Positions 50,790-61,350 of a stretch of DNA of 64,000 nt are shown piece by piece. The position numbers were made by a program, and so were the translations under genes. The stretch comes from Myroides odoratus DSM 2801 (GTDB lineage: Bacteria > Bacteroidota > Bacteroidia > Flavobacteriales > Flavobacteriaceae): assembly GCF_000243275.1 (NCBI RefSeq), contig NZ_CM001437.1, positions 2,735,812 through 2,799,811 on the forward strand. Direction: 5' to 3'. Below the pieces are notes generated by a model. It saw only the letters and a list, made by a program, of their open reading frames with translations, was not told where the DNA came from and searched no databases. Positions within the stretch are counted from its first letter, which is position 1. Each line of letters opens with the position of its first letter.

Positions 50790-51599
50790 ATGAAAAAACT
50801 AGTTTTAACTTTAGGCGTTCTTCTTTTACTAAGTGGTTGTAAGACAAATCCATTTAGTGGAAAAAGTACCATGGCTTTTGTATCCGATGCTTCTTTATTT
50901 CCATCGTCTTTTCAACAGTATGGAGAGTTCTTGAAAGAGCACAAAGTAATTAAGGGAACAAAAGATGCAAAGCGTATTGAAGATATTGGGAATAAAATTC
51001 GAATAGCAGCTGAAAAATGGTTGACAGCGAATGGATATCCTACCTATTTACAAGATTACCGTTGGGAGTACAATTTAGTAGATGATAAAGAGGTAAATGC
51101 TTGGTGTATGCCAGGAGGGAAGATTGTGTTCTTCACGGGGATTTTGCCGATTTGTCAAACAGATGCTGGAATTGCAACCGTTATGGGGCATGAGGTATCG
51201 CATGCTTTGGCGAACCACGGACAACAGCGAATGAGTGCAGCAATGTTACAACAAGCTGCTGCTTTAGGATTAGATGCTGCTACAGCAAATAGTAAAGAAG
51301 GAACAAAACAAGCATTGGGTATGGCATTTGGTTTGGGGAGCCAATATGGTGTTATGTTACCTTTTAGTAGAAGTAACGAAACGGAAGCTGATAAAATAGG
51401 ATTGACGTTAATGGCAATTGCTGGTTATAATCCAGACGAAGCGGTTTCTTTTTGGAGCCGTATGGCTGCAAATAGCGGTGGAGGCGGAGGATCTTCTTTT
51501 ACGAGCACGCACCCTTCCAATCAAGAACGTATTGATAATCTGAAGAAATTAATTCCGGAAGCTAAAGCAGAAGCTGCAAAATTTGGTGTTACATTTTAA
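50790..51599 (+). CDS. M48 family peptidase, periplasmic lipoprotein
   Basis: A 269-residue lipoprotein (signal MKKLVLTLGVLLLLSGC, Cys17). The zinc motif is GHEVSHALANHG and the third ligand is in NETEADKIGL, as in BepA/LoiP-type M48 peptidases involved in outer-membrane protein quality control. A glycine-rich run (NSGGGGGSS) precedes the C-terminal STHPSNQERIDNL. Alone, with its own promoter and terminator. Confidence 0.93.
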   Translation: MKKLVLTLGVLLLLSGCKTNPFSGKSTMAFVSDASLFPSSFQQYGEFLKEHKVIKGTKDAKRIEDIGNKIRIAAEKWLTANGYPTYLQDYRWEYNLVDDKEVNAWCMPGGKIVFFTGILPICQTDAGIATVMGHEVSHALANHGQQRMSAAMLQQAAALGLDAATANSKEGTKQALGMAFGLGSQYGVMLPFSRSNETEADKIGLTLMAIAGYNPDEAVSFWSRMAANSGGGGGSSFTSTHPSNQERIDNLKKLIPEAKAEAAKFGVTF

Positions 51600-51603
51600 A
51601 ATA

Positions 51604-51645
51604 AAATAGAAAAAGCGACCGACTATAGGTGGCTTTTTCTATTTT
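51604..51645 (+). terminator. Terminator after the M48 lipoprotein gene
   Basis: AAATAGAAAAAGC pairs with GCTTTTTCTATTT, with a short GACC/GGTG inner step; the 3' side ends in T-rich sequence. Confidence 0.75.
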
Positions 51646-51669
51646 AGCGAGCTATTTATATTCAACAAG

Positions 51670-52971
51670 ATGAAAAACTTCCAAAAGGGAGATCCTAAAC
51701 TATTAAATGCATGGGCCTTTTATGATTGGGCCAATTCGGTTTATGCGTTAGTCATCTCTTCTTCCATTTTTCCCTTATATTATGGGATGCTATTCCGTGC
51801 GAGAGCTATTAATAGCTATTCGTTTTTTGGCATAGAGATGAACAGTGAGAGCATCATTAGTTACATCACCGCTTTGGGCTTTCTATTGATTGCTATTATA
51901 TCTCCTTTGCTTTCGGGAATTGCCGATTACCTCGGTACAAAGAAGTTTTTTATGAAACTCTTTTGTGCTATTGGTGCTACTTCCTGTATGCTTCTCTATT
52001 TCTTTAGCTTGGACTATTTTGGTTGGAGTTTGCTGATTTATATGATGGGATTGATTGGCTTCTGGGGAAGTTTAGTTTTCTATAATTCCTATTTACCTGA
52101 TATTGCTTTTGAAGAACAACAAGATCGAATCAGTGCCAAAGGATATGCGCTTGGTTATATCGGAAGTGTACTTTTATTGGTTATCAACCTTGGTTTGGTG
52201 ATGAATGCTGAAAAGTTGGGATTTGAAGATGCGACTCAAGCCATGCGAATGTCCTTTATTTTAGTTGGGGTTTGGTGGATTGCTTTTAGCCAGATTACCT
52301 TTAGAAAATTACCTGATTTTAAAAACGATAAGAAACTAACTCGAGAGATTTTCTTTAAAGGATTTAGAGAATTAAAGAAAGTATGGGGACTTTTGCAGGA
52401 ACACACGATACTAAAACGCTATTTAGTTGCGTTCTTTGTATATAGTATGGCGGTACAGACCGTGATGATTATTGCTGCTTTCTTTGGAGAAAAGGAAATT
52501 GCATGGGCCGATGATCAACAGCGAAGCATGGGATTAATCGTCAGTATCATGCTGATTCAGATTATTGCTATCCTTGGAGCTTTTGCTACCTCTAGTTTGT
52601 CTAAGCGCATTGGCAATATTCGAACATTGTGTGTCTTGAATGTACTTTGGGTTTTTATTTGTATCTATGCTTATACTATTATTACGCCCAATGAGTTTTA
52701 TGTGGCTGCGGCTTTTGTAGGTTTAGTGATGGGTGGAATACAATCGCTTTCACGCTCTACCTATGCTAAGCTTTTATCCGAAACAACGGATACAACTTCC
52801 TTTTTTAGTTTTTATGATGTGACAGAAAAAATTGGAATTGTGGTTGGGATGTCTATTTATGGGTTAATCAGTGATTTGACAGGGAAAATGCAAAATGCAA
52901 TTTTGTTTTTAATTCTGTTTTTTATCGTTGGTTTTTTCCTATTATTGCGTGTAAAAGACAAGAAGAATTAA
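51670..52971 (+). CDS. MFS transporter, UMF1-like
   Basis: A 433-residue permease with about twelve helices. The opening NAWAFYDWANSVYALVISSSIFPLYY is characteristic of the Atg22/UMF1 branch of the MFS. It may export amino acids or other metabolites, but the substrate is unknown. No linked genes. It is followed by a hypothetical lipoprotein gene with its own AT-rich upstream region. Confidence 0.9.
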   Translation: MKNFQKGDPKLLNAWAFYDWANSVYALVISSSIFPLYYGMLFRARAINSYSFFGIEMNSESIISYITALGFLLIAIISPLLSGIADYLGTKKFFMKLFCAIGATSCMLLYFFSLDYFGWSLLIYMMGLIGFWGSLVFYNSYLPDIAFEEQQDRISAKGYALGYIGSVLLLVINLGLVMNAEKLGFEDATQAMRMSFILVGVWWIAFSQITFRKLPDFKNDKKLTREIFFKGFRELKKVWGLLQEHTILKRYLVAFFVYSMAVQTVMIIAAFFGEKEIAWADDQQRSMGLIVSIMLIQIIAILGAFATSSLSKRIGNIRTLCVLNVLWVFICIYAYTIITPNEFYVAAAFVGLVMGGIQSLSRSTYAKLLSETTDTTSFFSFYDVTEKIGIVVGMSIYGLISDLTGKMQNAILFLILFFIVGFFLLLRVKDKKN

Positions 52972-53063
52972 AAAGAAGATTTTTTGTTAATTTATTTTTG
53001 TTAAAAAATATTTAAAATCTATTAAAATATATATATTTGAATCTGTAATTAGAATATTAAATT

Positions 53064-54071
53064 ATGAAGAGAATTTATTCGATATTGTTTGGTGCAAGTT
53101 TGTTAGCCTTATGTGGTGTTGGAGTTTCGTCATGTAGTAGTTCAGATGATGATTTTGTTGATCCAGAATTCAGAGTACCAGCCTATTTTACAGTTACACT
53201 TCCAGATACAACGTTTGTTAAGAAAGAGAAGTTTAATGCATATGTTGATGAAAATGGTGAATTTCAATTCTATATTGATGATTTGATGCAAGGTCACTTT
53301 TTTGATATGAAAATTTTGAAATTCCAAGTAGGGAACTTTCCAACGAACATCAATACCTTAGACTATACCTATAGTGTTGGCGATAACGGTTTTGAATTTT
53401 TCAATTCTACAGACTTAGCAAATCCAAAACGCAATAACGGAATAATTAAGATTACAAATATTGATCGCAATGATATGTTGGTTAGTGGAAACTTCAGCAG
53501 TTTATTATTGCCATCACCATTGAATCAATACTTGAAAGAATCGTTTAGAATTACAGGAAAGTTTGAGAATATCCCATACGAGCGTATTGGAACCAATGAA
53601 GCAGGTTATATTTTTACCAACATCAATGGAGAAGATATTAAAGATATGGACGTGTTTTCAAAATTTGAAGGCGATATTCTAAATGGTAAGATTGTAATGA
53701 ATGCAAGAAGTAAATCGATGCGTAAGCGTATGCTAAAGATTAGCTTCGACAAAACACTTCCTATTGGTAATTACGATTATTCAAAAGTAGGCGTAGAATA
53801 TACCTCAGAAAATGGAGTGGTTTACGTTTCAGATGAGAAAGATGCAGCGTTAGCAGGAAGTTACTTTAAAATCGATAAGATTGAAAACTTAACAATTGAC
53901 AACAAAAAAACGTACGCAGGTAAATTTACGTTTAAATTGAAATCAAAAGAAGGACAAGTGATTACATTGAACTTTGGGGATTACAAAGCAAAGTTATCCA
54001 TGAAAGAAGTAATTATCACTGATCCAGGAACAGGAGGCCCAGGAACAGATCCAGGTATCCCAGAACTATAA
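53064..54071 (+). CDS. Uncharacterised lipoprotein with Gly/Pro tail
   Basis: A 335-residue exported lipoprotein (signal with lipobox VSSCSSSDDDF, Cys near 24). The family is not recognised. The body looks beta-rich and repetitive, with runs such as GIIKITNIDRNDMLVSGNFS and GQVITLNFGDYKAKLSM. The final GTGGPGTDPGIPEL tail resembles tails seen in Bacteroidota surface proteins. A good terminator follows. Confidence 0.7.
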   Translation: MKRIYSILFGASLLALCGVGVSSCSSSDDDFVDPEFRVPAYFTVTLPDTTFVKKEKFNAYVDENGEFQFYIDDLMQGHFFDMKILKFQVGNFPTNINTLDYTYSVGDNGFEFFNSTDLANPKRNNGIIKITNIDRNDMLVSGNFSSLLLPSPLNQYLKESFRITGKFENIPYERIGTNEAGYIFTNINGEDIKDMDVFSKFEGDILNGKIVMNARSKSMRKRMLKISFDKTLPIGNYDYSKVGVEYTSENGVVYVSDEKDAALAGSYFKIDKIENLTIDNKKTYAGKFTFKLKSKEGQVITLNFGDYKAKLSMKEVIITDPGTGGPGTDPGIPEL

Positions 54072-54100
54072 TATTTGATAAATATATAAACTGACATAAG

Positions 54101-54126
54101 ACCTTGCTTTATGCAAGGTTTTTTTA
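54101..54126 (+). terminator. Terminator before lon
   Basis: ACCTTGC-TTTAT-GCAAGGT followed by six T residues. Confidence 0.85.
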
Positions 54127-54259
54127 TGGCATAAAGATTGAACTACTATTGTAGTATAAAACTAATAAGTAGCTGAAATGACTGATAGTAAACGACTTGT
54201 GTTTTTTGTTGTTTACAGTACTATAGTAGCTACTGACATAATGACGTGATATTTATAAT

Positions 54260-56731
54260 ATGGCAAACCAAAAAATAATAACATTAGATAATTTGATGCT
54301 TGATGATTTCTTAGACGGTGATTCTGAGTTCATTCCTCTGTTAAGTCAGGAAGATGAAGAAGAAATGAATAATGAGGAACTACCGGTTGAATTGCCAATT
54401 TTGCCTTTGCGTAATATGGTTTTATTTCCTGGAGTGGTGATTCCAATTACCGCAGGAAGAGATAAATCAATTAAATTAATTGAAGCAGCAAATAAAAAGG
54501 GAAAAAGTATTGGGGTGGTTGCTCAAGTAAACGAGGATATTGAAGATCCAGGTTTACAAGATATTCACCAACAAGGAACCGTAGCGCGAATTATTAAGGT
54601 TTTAAAATTACCTGATGGAAACGTAACCGTAATCTTACAGGGAAAAAAGCGATTTGAAATTGTTGAATTAGTTTCAGAAAACCCATACTTAACTGCAACA
54701 GTAAAAGAATGCGATGAAATACGCCCAGAAGGAGATGATCAAGAGTTTTCAGCAGTTGTGGATTCCATTAAAGAATTAGCGGTTGAGATTATCAAAGAAA
54801 ATCCAAATATTCCTTCAGAGGCTTCTTTTGCAGTAAAAAACATCGAGAGCAATTCGTTCTTAATCAATTTTGTTTCTTCTAACCTCAACTTGACGGTAGA
54901 AGATAAACAACGCTTGTTGCGTATCAACGATTTAAAAGAACGCGCGTATGAAACGTTGCGTTTGATGAATGTTGAATTGCAAAAGTTACAGCTGAAAAAT
55001 ACGATTCAAACGAAAGTGCGCATCGATTTAGATCAGCAGCAAAAGGAGTATTTCTTACACCAACAAATGAAGACCATCCAAGAAGAATTAGGAGGCTTTT
55101 CAAATGAGGAGGAATTTGAAGAAATGCGCAAAAAAGGCAAAGAGAAAAAGTGGAATAAAGAAGTACGTGAGCGTTTCGACAAAGAATTGATGAAATGGCA
55201 ACGCATGAATCCGCAAGTAGCTGAATTTGGTATTCAACGTAACTATTTAGAGCTTTTATTAGAATTACCTTGGAGTAAATACTCGGAAGATAAATTTGAT
55301 TTAAAACGCTCGCAAAAGATTTTAGATAAAGATCATTACGGAATCGAAGATGTAAAGAAAAGAGTTTTAGAGCATATGGCAGTTTTAAAATTGCGCAATG
55401 ATTTAAAAGCTCCAATTCTATGTCTATATGGACCTCCAGGTGTTGGAAAAACATCGATTGGAAAGTCAATCGCCAAAGCACTAGGTCGTGAATACGTGCG
55501 TATTTCACTAGGTGGTTTACGCGATGAGGCTGAAATTAGAGGACACAGAAAAACGTATATCGGTGCGATGCCAGGGCGAATTATTCAAAGTTTGAAAAAA
55601 GCCGGAACATCAAACCCTGTTTTCTTATTAGATGAAATTGACAAATTATCCGTAAGTAATAATGGAGACCCTTCTTCAGCTTTGTTGGAAGTATTGGATC
55701 CAGAACAAAACAGCGATTTCTATGATAACTTCTTAGAAATGGGATATGACTTGTCTAAAGTGATGTTCATTGCTACTTCAAATAGCTTGTCAACGATTCA
55801 ACCTGCTTTGAGAGATCGTATGGAAATCATTGAAATGACAGGGTATACGATTGAAGAAAAAGTAGAAATCGGAAAACAACATTTGTTGCCAAAACAATTG
55901 GAAGAACACGGCTTAACAGCGAAGGATTTAACCATTGGGAAAAAACAAATGGAGTTCATCGTAACGCATTATACACGTGAGTCTGGAGTACGTGGATTGA
56001 ATAAACAATTGGCCCACGTAGCGAGAGGAATTGCAAAACGCATTGTTTTAGAAGAAGAGTATAATCCAAAGGTAACGGAAGATGATATCCGTAAAATCTT
56101 AGGTACGCCTCGTTTTGAAGCTGATAAATACGAGAATAACGACGTAGCCGGTGTAGTTACAGGTTTAGCTTGGACAAGTGTAGGTGGTGATATCTTGTAT
56201 ATTGAATCTATTATTTCAAAAGGAAAAGGTGGATTGAGTATTACTGGAAACTTAGGTACAGTAATGAAAGAATCTGCTACAATTGCTCTAGAATATATTA
56301 AAGCACATGCAGATGAGTTAGGGATTGATTCAGATGTATTTGAACAGTATAAGATTCACATTCACGTACCAGAAGGTGCAACACCAAAAGATGGACCAAG
56401 TGCCGGAATTACGATGTTGACTTCGATGGTTTCTTCCTTTACTCAACGCAAGGTGAAAAAGAACTTAGCCATGACAGGTGAAATTACCCTAAGAGGAAAA
56501 GTATTACCTGTAGGCGGAATCAAAGAAAAAATTCTTGCAGCGAAACGCGCTAATATCAAGGAAATTATCTTGTGTAAAGAGAATAGAAAAGATATCGAAG
56601 AAATCAAAGAAGACTATGTAAAAGGGTTAACCTTCCATTATGTTGACCGCATGGAAGAAGTATTGGAGATTGCCTTGTTGGAAGAAAAAGTGAAAAAAGC
56701 GAAAGATTTCAGCATAGAAAAAGCGAAGTAA
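54260..56731 (+). CDS. lon: Endopeptidase La (Lon protease)
   Basis: An 823-residue ATP-dependent serine protease of cytosolic quality control. The N-terminal substrate-binding domain begins near 43 ([15 protein letters not shown]), the AAA+ module has Walker A GPPGVGKT and Walker B FLLDEIDK, and the protease domain has the Ser of [11 protein letters not shown] and the Lys of [13 protein letters not shown], the Ser-Lys dyad. An acidic N-terminal extension of about 40 residues precedes the usual start. Next come porQ and cmk, a common Flavobacteria order. Confidence 0.97.
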   Translation: MANQKIITLDNLMLDDFLDGDSEFIPLLSQEDEEEMNNEELPVELPILPLRNMVLFPGVVIPITAGRDKSIKLIEAANKKGKSIGVVAQVNEDIEDPGLQDIHQQGTVARIIKVLKLPDGNVTVILQGKKRFEIVELVSENPYLTATVKECDEIRPEGDDQEFSAVVDSIKELAVEIIKENPNIPSEASFAVKNIESNSFLINFVSSNLNLTVEDKQRLLRINDLKERAYETLRLMNVELQKLQLKNTIQTKVRIDLDQQQKEYFLHQQMKTIQEELGGFSNEEEFEEMRKKGKEKKWNKEVRERFDKELMKWQRMNPQVAEFGIQRNYLELLLELPWSKYSEDKFDLKRSQKILDKDHYGIEDVKKRVLEHMAVLKLRNDLKAPILCLYGPPGVGKTSIGKSIAKALGREYVRISLGGLRDEAEIRGHRKTYIGAMPGRIIQSLKKAGTSNPVFLLDEIDKLSVSNNGDPSSALLEVLDPEQNSDFYDNFLEMGYDLSKVMFIATSNSLSTIQPALRDRMEIIEMTGYTIEEKVEIGKQHLLPKQLEEHGLTAKDLTIGKKQMEFIVTHYTRESGVRGLNKQLAHVARGIAKRIVLEEEYNPKVTEDDIRKILGTPRFEADKYENNDVAGVVTGLAWTSVGGDILYIESIISKGKGGLSITGNLGTVMKESATIALEYIKAHADELGIDSDVFEQYKIHIHVPEGATPKDGPSAGITMLTSMVSSFTQRKVKKNLAMTGEITLRGKVLPVGGIKEKILAAKRANIKEIILCKENRKDIEEIKEDYVKGLTFHYVDRMEEVLEIALLEEKVKKAKDFSIEKAK

Positions 56732-56761
56732 GCATAAAGCTTCTCCTTTTATAAAAAGAAT

Positions 56762-56798
56762 AAAAAAGCAGTAGGACTAGTGACTACTGCTTTTTTTT
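56762..56798 (+). terminator. Terminator after lon
   Basis: AAAAAAGCAGTAG pairs with CTACTGC and a T run, loop of about ten bases. Confidence 0.85.
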
Positions 56799-56943
56799 AT
56801 ATCCCTGAATGTCCTTAAGTAAGGTTGACGTTTTAAACTTAACCTAAGAATAAATCGCCAAACTCCTATAAAAAGCTTCGGCTTCCTTTTTTGCGATTGT
56901 TTTTGAAAATGTAATATATTAGCAACATAATACCAATGGCTAA

Positions 56944-57966
56944 ATGAAGCATTCAATCGTATGGATTTGTTTACTTGTCTTCCACTTACTGTCGCTAGAG
57001 GCGCATAGTCAAGTAGGAGCAGACTATACCTATCAGTTTTTGAATTTACCCTCTTCCCCTAGGCAAGCTGCTTTAGGAGGAAAAAACTATGCCTTTACTG
57101 AACAGGTGAGTCAAGCTTTTTGGAATCCAGCTGTGATTAATGAAACGATGGATAATCAGCTTGATTTGAGTTTTAGTAAGGTTTATGGCGTTGCCAATTA
57201 TGGTTCATTAGGGTATTCCAAAACCTTTCGTTCCAAGCGAAATCTATTTGTTGGAGTAAACTTCATCAACTATGGCGATATGGAAGGATATGATGAGTTT
57301 GGAAGTTATACCGGAAGTTTTAAAGGAAATGAAGTGGCTTTGACTGTAGGGTCTTCCTATCAAATCGAACAATCCGATTGGTATGTAGGAGCAAATGTCA
57401 AGTTTGTGTTCTCTTCGATGGAATCTTATCAGTCTATTGGAGCAGCTATTGATCTAGGTGTACTCTATAAAGACGAAATTGGGCAATGGGACTTTGCCTT
57501 AACTGCCAGAAACTTAGGGGCTCAACTGCAAACATATGCAGATTATCGAGAAAAATTACCATTAGATGTCGCAATTTCTCTTTCGAAAGAATTAGAAAAC
57601 GTACCTTTGCGATGGCACATTACAATAGATAATTTACAACAATGGGATTTGTCCTTTTCAAACCCCAATAGGGGAACTACGTCTATAGACGAAGAATTCA
57701 AAGAAGAAAAGGTCGGATTTTTTAATAATGCACTACGACATTTCATTGTTGGAGTAGAACTTTTTCCTAGAAAGAAGTTTCAAATCCGATTGGGTTATAA
57801 CTTCCGTAAAGGAGAGGAATTGCGAATTGTTGACAACAGACATTTCGCAGGGATAACTGCGGGCGTTGGTTTACAACTGAAACGCTTTAAATTCGACTAT
57901 TCTTATGCACGCCAAACCACAGCAGCAAACACGAGTATGTTTGGTGTTCGTATTGATATGAATTAA
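56944..57966 (+). CDS. porQ: Type IX secretion system protein PorQ
   Basis: A 340-residue outer-membrane beta-barrel-like protein with a signal peptide (cleaved near AHSQ). It begins YTYQFLNLPSSPRQAALGG, which is the PorQ/PorV-like start, and continues as amphipathic strands to the end (FGVRIDMN). PorQ belongs to the attachment complex that works with PorU, PorV and PorZ in the type IX secretion system. It is upstream of cmk, as elsewhere in Flavobacteria. Confidence 0.9.
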   Translation: MKHSIVWICLLVFHLLSLEAHSQVGADYTYQFLNLPSSPRQAALGGKNYAFTEQVSQAFWNPAVINETMDNQLDLSFSKVYGVANYGSLGYSKTFRSKRNLFVGVNFINYGDMEGYDEFGSYTGSFKGNEVALTVGSSYQIEQSDWYVGANVKFVFSSMESYQSIGAAIDLGVLYKDEIGQWDFALTARNLGAQLQTYADYREKLPLDVAISLSKELENVPLRWHITIDNLQQWDLSFSNPNRGTTSIDEEFKEEKVGFFNNALRHFIVGVELFPRKKFQIRLGYNFRKGEELRIVDNRHFAGITAGVGLQLKRFKFDYSYARQTTAANTSMFGVRIDMN

Positions 57967-57983
57967 TTGTAAATTTTTCAAAT

Positions 57984-58667
57984 TTGAAAAAGATAACTAT
58001 AGCGATTGACGGTTTTTCCTCTACTGGAAAAAGTACGTTAGCAAAAGCATTGGCCAAGTCATTAGGCTACATCTATATCGACACCGGTGCCATGTATCGC
58101 GCAGTGACACTTTTTGCCATGCGCAAAGGTTTAATCTCCTCTAAGTCTTTTGACGAAGAACGCTTGATTGAACTACTAGATACCTTTGATGTACACTTTG
58201 AATACAATGTGTCCAAAGGATACGCTGATATCTACCTGAATGATGAAAATGTGGAAGAGCTGATTCGCACCTTAGAAGTATCTCGATTTGTGAGTCAGAT
58301 TGCAGCGGTTTCAGCTGTGCGAAAAAAACTAGTAGAACAACAGCAAATTTTAGGTAAAGCAAAAGGAGTTGTTATGGATGGTAGGGATATTGGAACTGTA
58401 GTTTTTCCCGATGCAGAATTGAAAATTTTCATGACTGCTACGCCTGAGATTCGCGCAGAAAGACGCTTCAAAGAATTACAAGAAAAAAACAGCACTGTGG
58501 TATATGAAGAAGTATTTCGCAATGTGGTAGAACGTGATCAAATTGATACTTCACGCAAAGATTCGCCTTTAGTAAAAGCGGAAGATGCGGTAGAAATAGA
58601 CAATTCAAACTTGTCAAGAGAAGAACAATTTGATTTAATCCTGCAATTAGTAAAAGAAAGAATTTAA
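57984..58667 (+). CDS. cmk: Cytidylate kinase (TTG start)
   Basis: A 227-residue enzyme that phosphorylates CMP and dCMP. The P-loop GFSSTGKSTLA opens the protein, then YIDTGAMYRAVTL and DGRDIGTVVFPDAELKIFMTA follow, as in Cmk. The start at 57984 is TTG; family proteins begin exactly at this MKKITIAIDG position and no ATG is nearby. It follows the porQ stop by 17 bases. Confidence 0.93.
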   Translation: MKKITIAIDGFSSTGKSTLAKALAKSLGYIYIDTGAMYRAVTLFAMRKGLISSKSFDEERLIELLDTFDVHFEYNVSKGYADIYLNDENVEELIRTLEVSRFVSQIAAVSAVRKKLVEQQQILGKAKGVVMDGRDIGTVVFPDAELKIFMTATPEIRAERRFKELQEKNSTVVYEEVFRNVVERDQIDTSRKDSPLVKAEDAVEIDNSNLSREEQFDLILQLVKERI

Positions 58668-58739
58668 AATGACCCATGAAAAAACGCGCATGGGGCATAC
58701 GCATGCGGTTTGTTTCTATACACTACACACGAAATAATT

Positions 58740-60074
58740 ATGAATGTAAAACTTAAACTAACGTTTATGAACTTCCTCGAATTTGCGGTTTGGGGAGCGT
58801 ATCTAACGTCAATGGGAAACTATTTAGGATCTATAGGATTAGGGCCTAAAATTGGTTCGTTTTATGCCATGCAAGGGATTGTGTCTATATTTATGCCTGC
58901 TATTATGGGAATCGTGGCAGATCGATGGATCCCAGTTCAACGTTTATTGGGAATTAACCACCTATTAGCAGCACTCTTTATGTTTGCAACAGGGTATTAT
59001 GGTTATGTTTCGGGTAGTAACTTAGATTTTACAACGATCTTTACCTTATACAGCATTAGTGTAGCGTTTTTTATGCCTACGATTGCTTTATCCAACTCTA
59101 CAGCTTATACCGTATTGAAGCAAAATCAGTTGGATGTTATCAAAGCCTTCCCTCCGATACGTACATTCGGAACCATTGGTTTTATCATCGCTATGCTATT
59201 TGTGAACTTCTTCGGATATACAGATGGTACTTTAGGATTTAACTTCAGTAGTAGCCCTGATTTTATCAGTTTTCAACAAGATTATCACCAGTTTTATATC
59301 TCTGGAATTTTAGGCGTAATCCTGTTTTTATACAGCTTTGCATTACCAAACTGTCCAGTGAATAAATCAGATGAAAAACGCACCTTGGCAGATGCTTTTG
59401 GATTAAAAGCGTTCGCTTTATTCAAGCAAAAGAAAATGGCTATTTTCTTTATTTTCTCTATGTTATTGGGGGTATCTCTTCAAATCACCAACGGATATGC
59501 CAATCCTTTTATTACGACATTTAAGCAAATTCCAGAGTATGCAGGTACTTGGGGAGCTAGTAATGCCAATGCGTTAATCTCGCTTTCTCAAATCTCAGAA
59601 ACCTTGTGTATTTTGTTGATCCCGTTTTTCTTGAAGCGCTTTGGAATTAAAGTGGTGATGTTGATGTCGATGATTGCTTGGGTACTGCGCTTTGGATTGT
59701 TTGGATTAGGAGATCCTGGAAATGGTGTATGGATGTTTATCTTATCGATGATTGTATACGGTATTGCTTTTGATTTCTTCAACGTATCTGGATCTTTATA
59801 TGTCGATAATGAAACAAGTGAAGATATTCGCTCCTCTGCTCAAGGGGTATTCATGATGATGACTAACGGTTTCGGAGCAACCATCGGTATGTTCTTAGCA
59901 CAAGCGGTAGTGAATCACTATGTATACAGCCAAGAAGACTTGGTTTTACAAGTAGAAGGATGGAGACATTCATGGATTATTTTCGCGTTGTTCTCTTTAG
60001 TGGTGACCATCTTATTCGCGATTATTTTTAAATACAAACATAAACCGGAAGATGTGAAAAAAATTTCACATTAA
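58740..60074 (+). CDS. Nucleoside transporter (MFS, NupG-like)
   Basis: The ATG at 58740 is chosen (444 residues) because it opens MNVKLKLTFMNFLEFAVWGAYLTSMG, the typical NupG/XapB start; a longer reading from 58710 adds an unrelated stretch. Twelve hydrophobic segments and the signature EFAVWGAY near the first helix support a proton-driven nucleoside permease of the MFS. The adjacent cmk acts in nucleotide metabolism, though co-transcription is not clear. A strong terminator follows. Confidence 0.9.
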   Translation: MNVKLKLTFMNFLEFAVWGAYLTSMGNYLGSIGLGPKIGSFYAMQGIVSIFMPAIMGIVADRWIPVQRLLGINHLLAALFMFATGYYGYVSGSNLDFTTIFTLYSISVAFFMPTIALSNSTAYTVLKQNQLDVIKAFPPIRTFGTIGFIIAMLFVNFFGYTDGTLGFNFSSSPDFISFQQDYHQFYISGILGVILFLYSFALPNCPVNKSDEKRTLADAFGLKAFALFKQKKMAIFFIFSMLLGVSLQITNGYANPFITTFKQIPEYAGTWGASNANALISLSQISETLCILLIPFFLKRFGIKVVMLMSMIAWVLRFGLFGLGDPGNGVWMFILSMIVYGIAFDFFNVSGSLYVDNETSEDIRSSAQGVFMMMTNGFGATIGMFLAQAVVNHYVYSQEDLVLQVEGWRHSWIIFALFSLVVTILFAIIFKYKHKPEDVKKISH

Positions 60075-60139
60075 GAGAAAAGTTATTTAATAAAATACTG
60101 AGAAATAGAAAGGTTTAAATGACTTAAAAAAATAGAATA

Positions 60140-60190
60140 CATTAAAAAAAAGCACGATAAAATAAAATTTTATCGTGCTTTTTTTAATGT
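60140..60190 (+). terminator. Terminator after the nucleoside transporter gene
   Basis: AAAGCACGATAAAAT pairs with ATTTTATCGTGCTTT with A- and T-rich flanks. Confidence 0.85.
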
Positions 60191-60474
60191 ATATCTTTCC
60201 AGATTCTGCTTTTACTATTTTCGATAGGTAATGGATAAAGATGCCTTAAAGGATAAGCGAACTAAGTCTTATTACATAATTGTTGAGTTTCAAATTTATA
60301 TTGGTGCATCCACAGTTTTTTACAAACCCTAATAAATATAAAGTAGATTGTATTACAGTTGAAGATACCGTTTTTACTAGTGTAAGATGAGTAGATTTGA
60401 ACTATATTTACTACTGTTGGTTTTACCGAGAGTTTAACCAATCTTTTTTAATAGTAAAATTAGAACGAAAAATC
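60191..60474. other. Intergenic region with a possible gene remnant
   Basis: A 33-residue frame starts at 60231 (MDKDALKDKRTKSYYIIVEF...), stops, and another short open frame continues in a different phase to TGA near 60390 (NKYKVDCITVEDTVFTSVR). This looks like the frameshifted end of an unknown gene at the border of the decaying toxin locus. I cannot name it. Confidence 0.3.
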
Positions 60475-61203
60475 ATGATAAAATTTAATTTTAGTATGAG
60501 AAGATTATATTATTTGATGTTGTTTTTTGTTTCAATATCCTCATATAGTCAAAATGTAGTGAGGGAAGATATTACGCTCACTATTTTAAAAGACTCTATT
60601 GAAAATAATAGTTTGGTGACGGTTGAGTTTTTTAATCATAGTGATACAGATTATTATCTGCCTTTAGATATTTCTATGACTCGATATCTTACCTTTAATA
60701 GTGAATATGCATCTGAAAATATTTTTTCCTTAAAAGAAAATTGGTACGATAAAAACATGAAATTAGGAAAACTAATGGCATCAGATGTAAGTGACTGTAT
60801 GGATCCAAGTCAAAGTTTATTTAGTTCCAAGTCAAAAGAAAAAGAAAAGAATTTTAAGAATGTTGATGTTTTACTGATAAAATCAAAAACTCGTGTAAGG
60901 ATACAAATACCTATTGTTTATTTTAAACAATATTATTATAAATGTACGCTATACTATTGGGCAATAGAAGGTCAGTTAGCTAATTTTCAGTTAGAATATC
61001 ATGTTACAAGAGATAGTATGGAACAGTTAAGAAAAGGGAATGAATATTATAGCCGAAAAAACTTAGAAGATCAAGGATATCAATTGTATACAAAAAAGAT
61101 AGAAAGTAATATTGTACCATTTAAAATTTCTGAGAAGATGAAGGCATTTATGAATGATTACCCTTCTTATGGCAAAGATTTTTTAGAAATTGAAACAGAA
61201 TAA
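60475..61203 (+). CDS. Exported protein, paralogue of the window-edge gene; possible immunity-type protein
   Basis: I take the ATG at 60475 (242 residues); the longer frame to 60397 begins with TTG. The N-terminus MIKFNFSMRRLYYLMLFFVSISSYSQN is a signal peptide. The domain after it, with EDITLTIL, VEFFNHSDTDYYLPLDIS, resembles the partial protein at 63827-64000 (FEIEQK, LVNNSNQNIWIALD), so the two are paralogues. Both lie at borders of the toxin fragments, which suggests immunity or toxin-linked roles, but this is inference. The family is not recognised. Confidence 0.6.
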   Translation: MIKFNFSMRRLYYLMLFFVSISSYSQNVVREDITLTILKDSIENNSLVTVEFFNHSDTDYYLPLDISMTRYLTFNSEYASENIFSLKENWYDKNMKLGKLMASDVSDCMDPSQSLFSSKSKEKEKNFKNVDVLLIKSKTRVRIQIPIVYFKQYYYKCTLYYWAIEGQLANFQLEYHVTRDSMEQLRKGNEYYSRKNLEDQGYQLYTKKIESNIVPFKISEKMKAFMNDYPSYGKDFLEIETE

Positions 61204-61213
61204 GATATTATGT

Positions 61214-61350
61214 AAAAAAAGCAGTAACATACTATTTGTTACTGCTTTTTTAGTTAGTTGGTAGTAGATATCATTGTTTATCTTCATATACTATTAAAAA
61301 CAAATCCTTTATTATTCAACTGTATTTTGCTGTAACTTAGCAATCAATCC
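61214..61350 (+). repeat. 140-bp repeated segment, copy 1, including a terminator hairpin
   Basis: Starts with the hairpin AAAAAAGCAGTAAC...GTTACTGCTTTTTT (about 61215-61251), a terminator for the preceding gene. It continues with AGTTAGTTGGTAGTA...ATTAAAAACAAA...GTATTTTGCTGTAACTTAGCAAT, matching 63581-63716 with many substitutions. It directly precedes a toxin fragment. Confidence 0.7.

Noticed and set aside
60231..60390. Small intact gene upstream of the 60475 gene
   Set aside because: Only 33 codons before a stop, with continuation in another frame; better explained as a decayed gene end.
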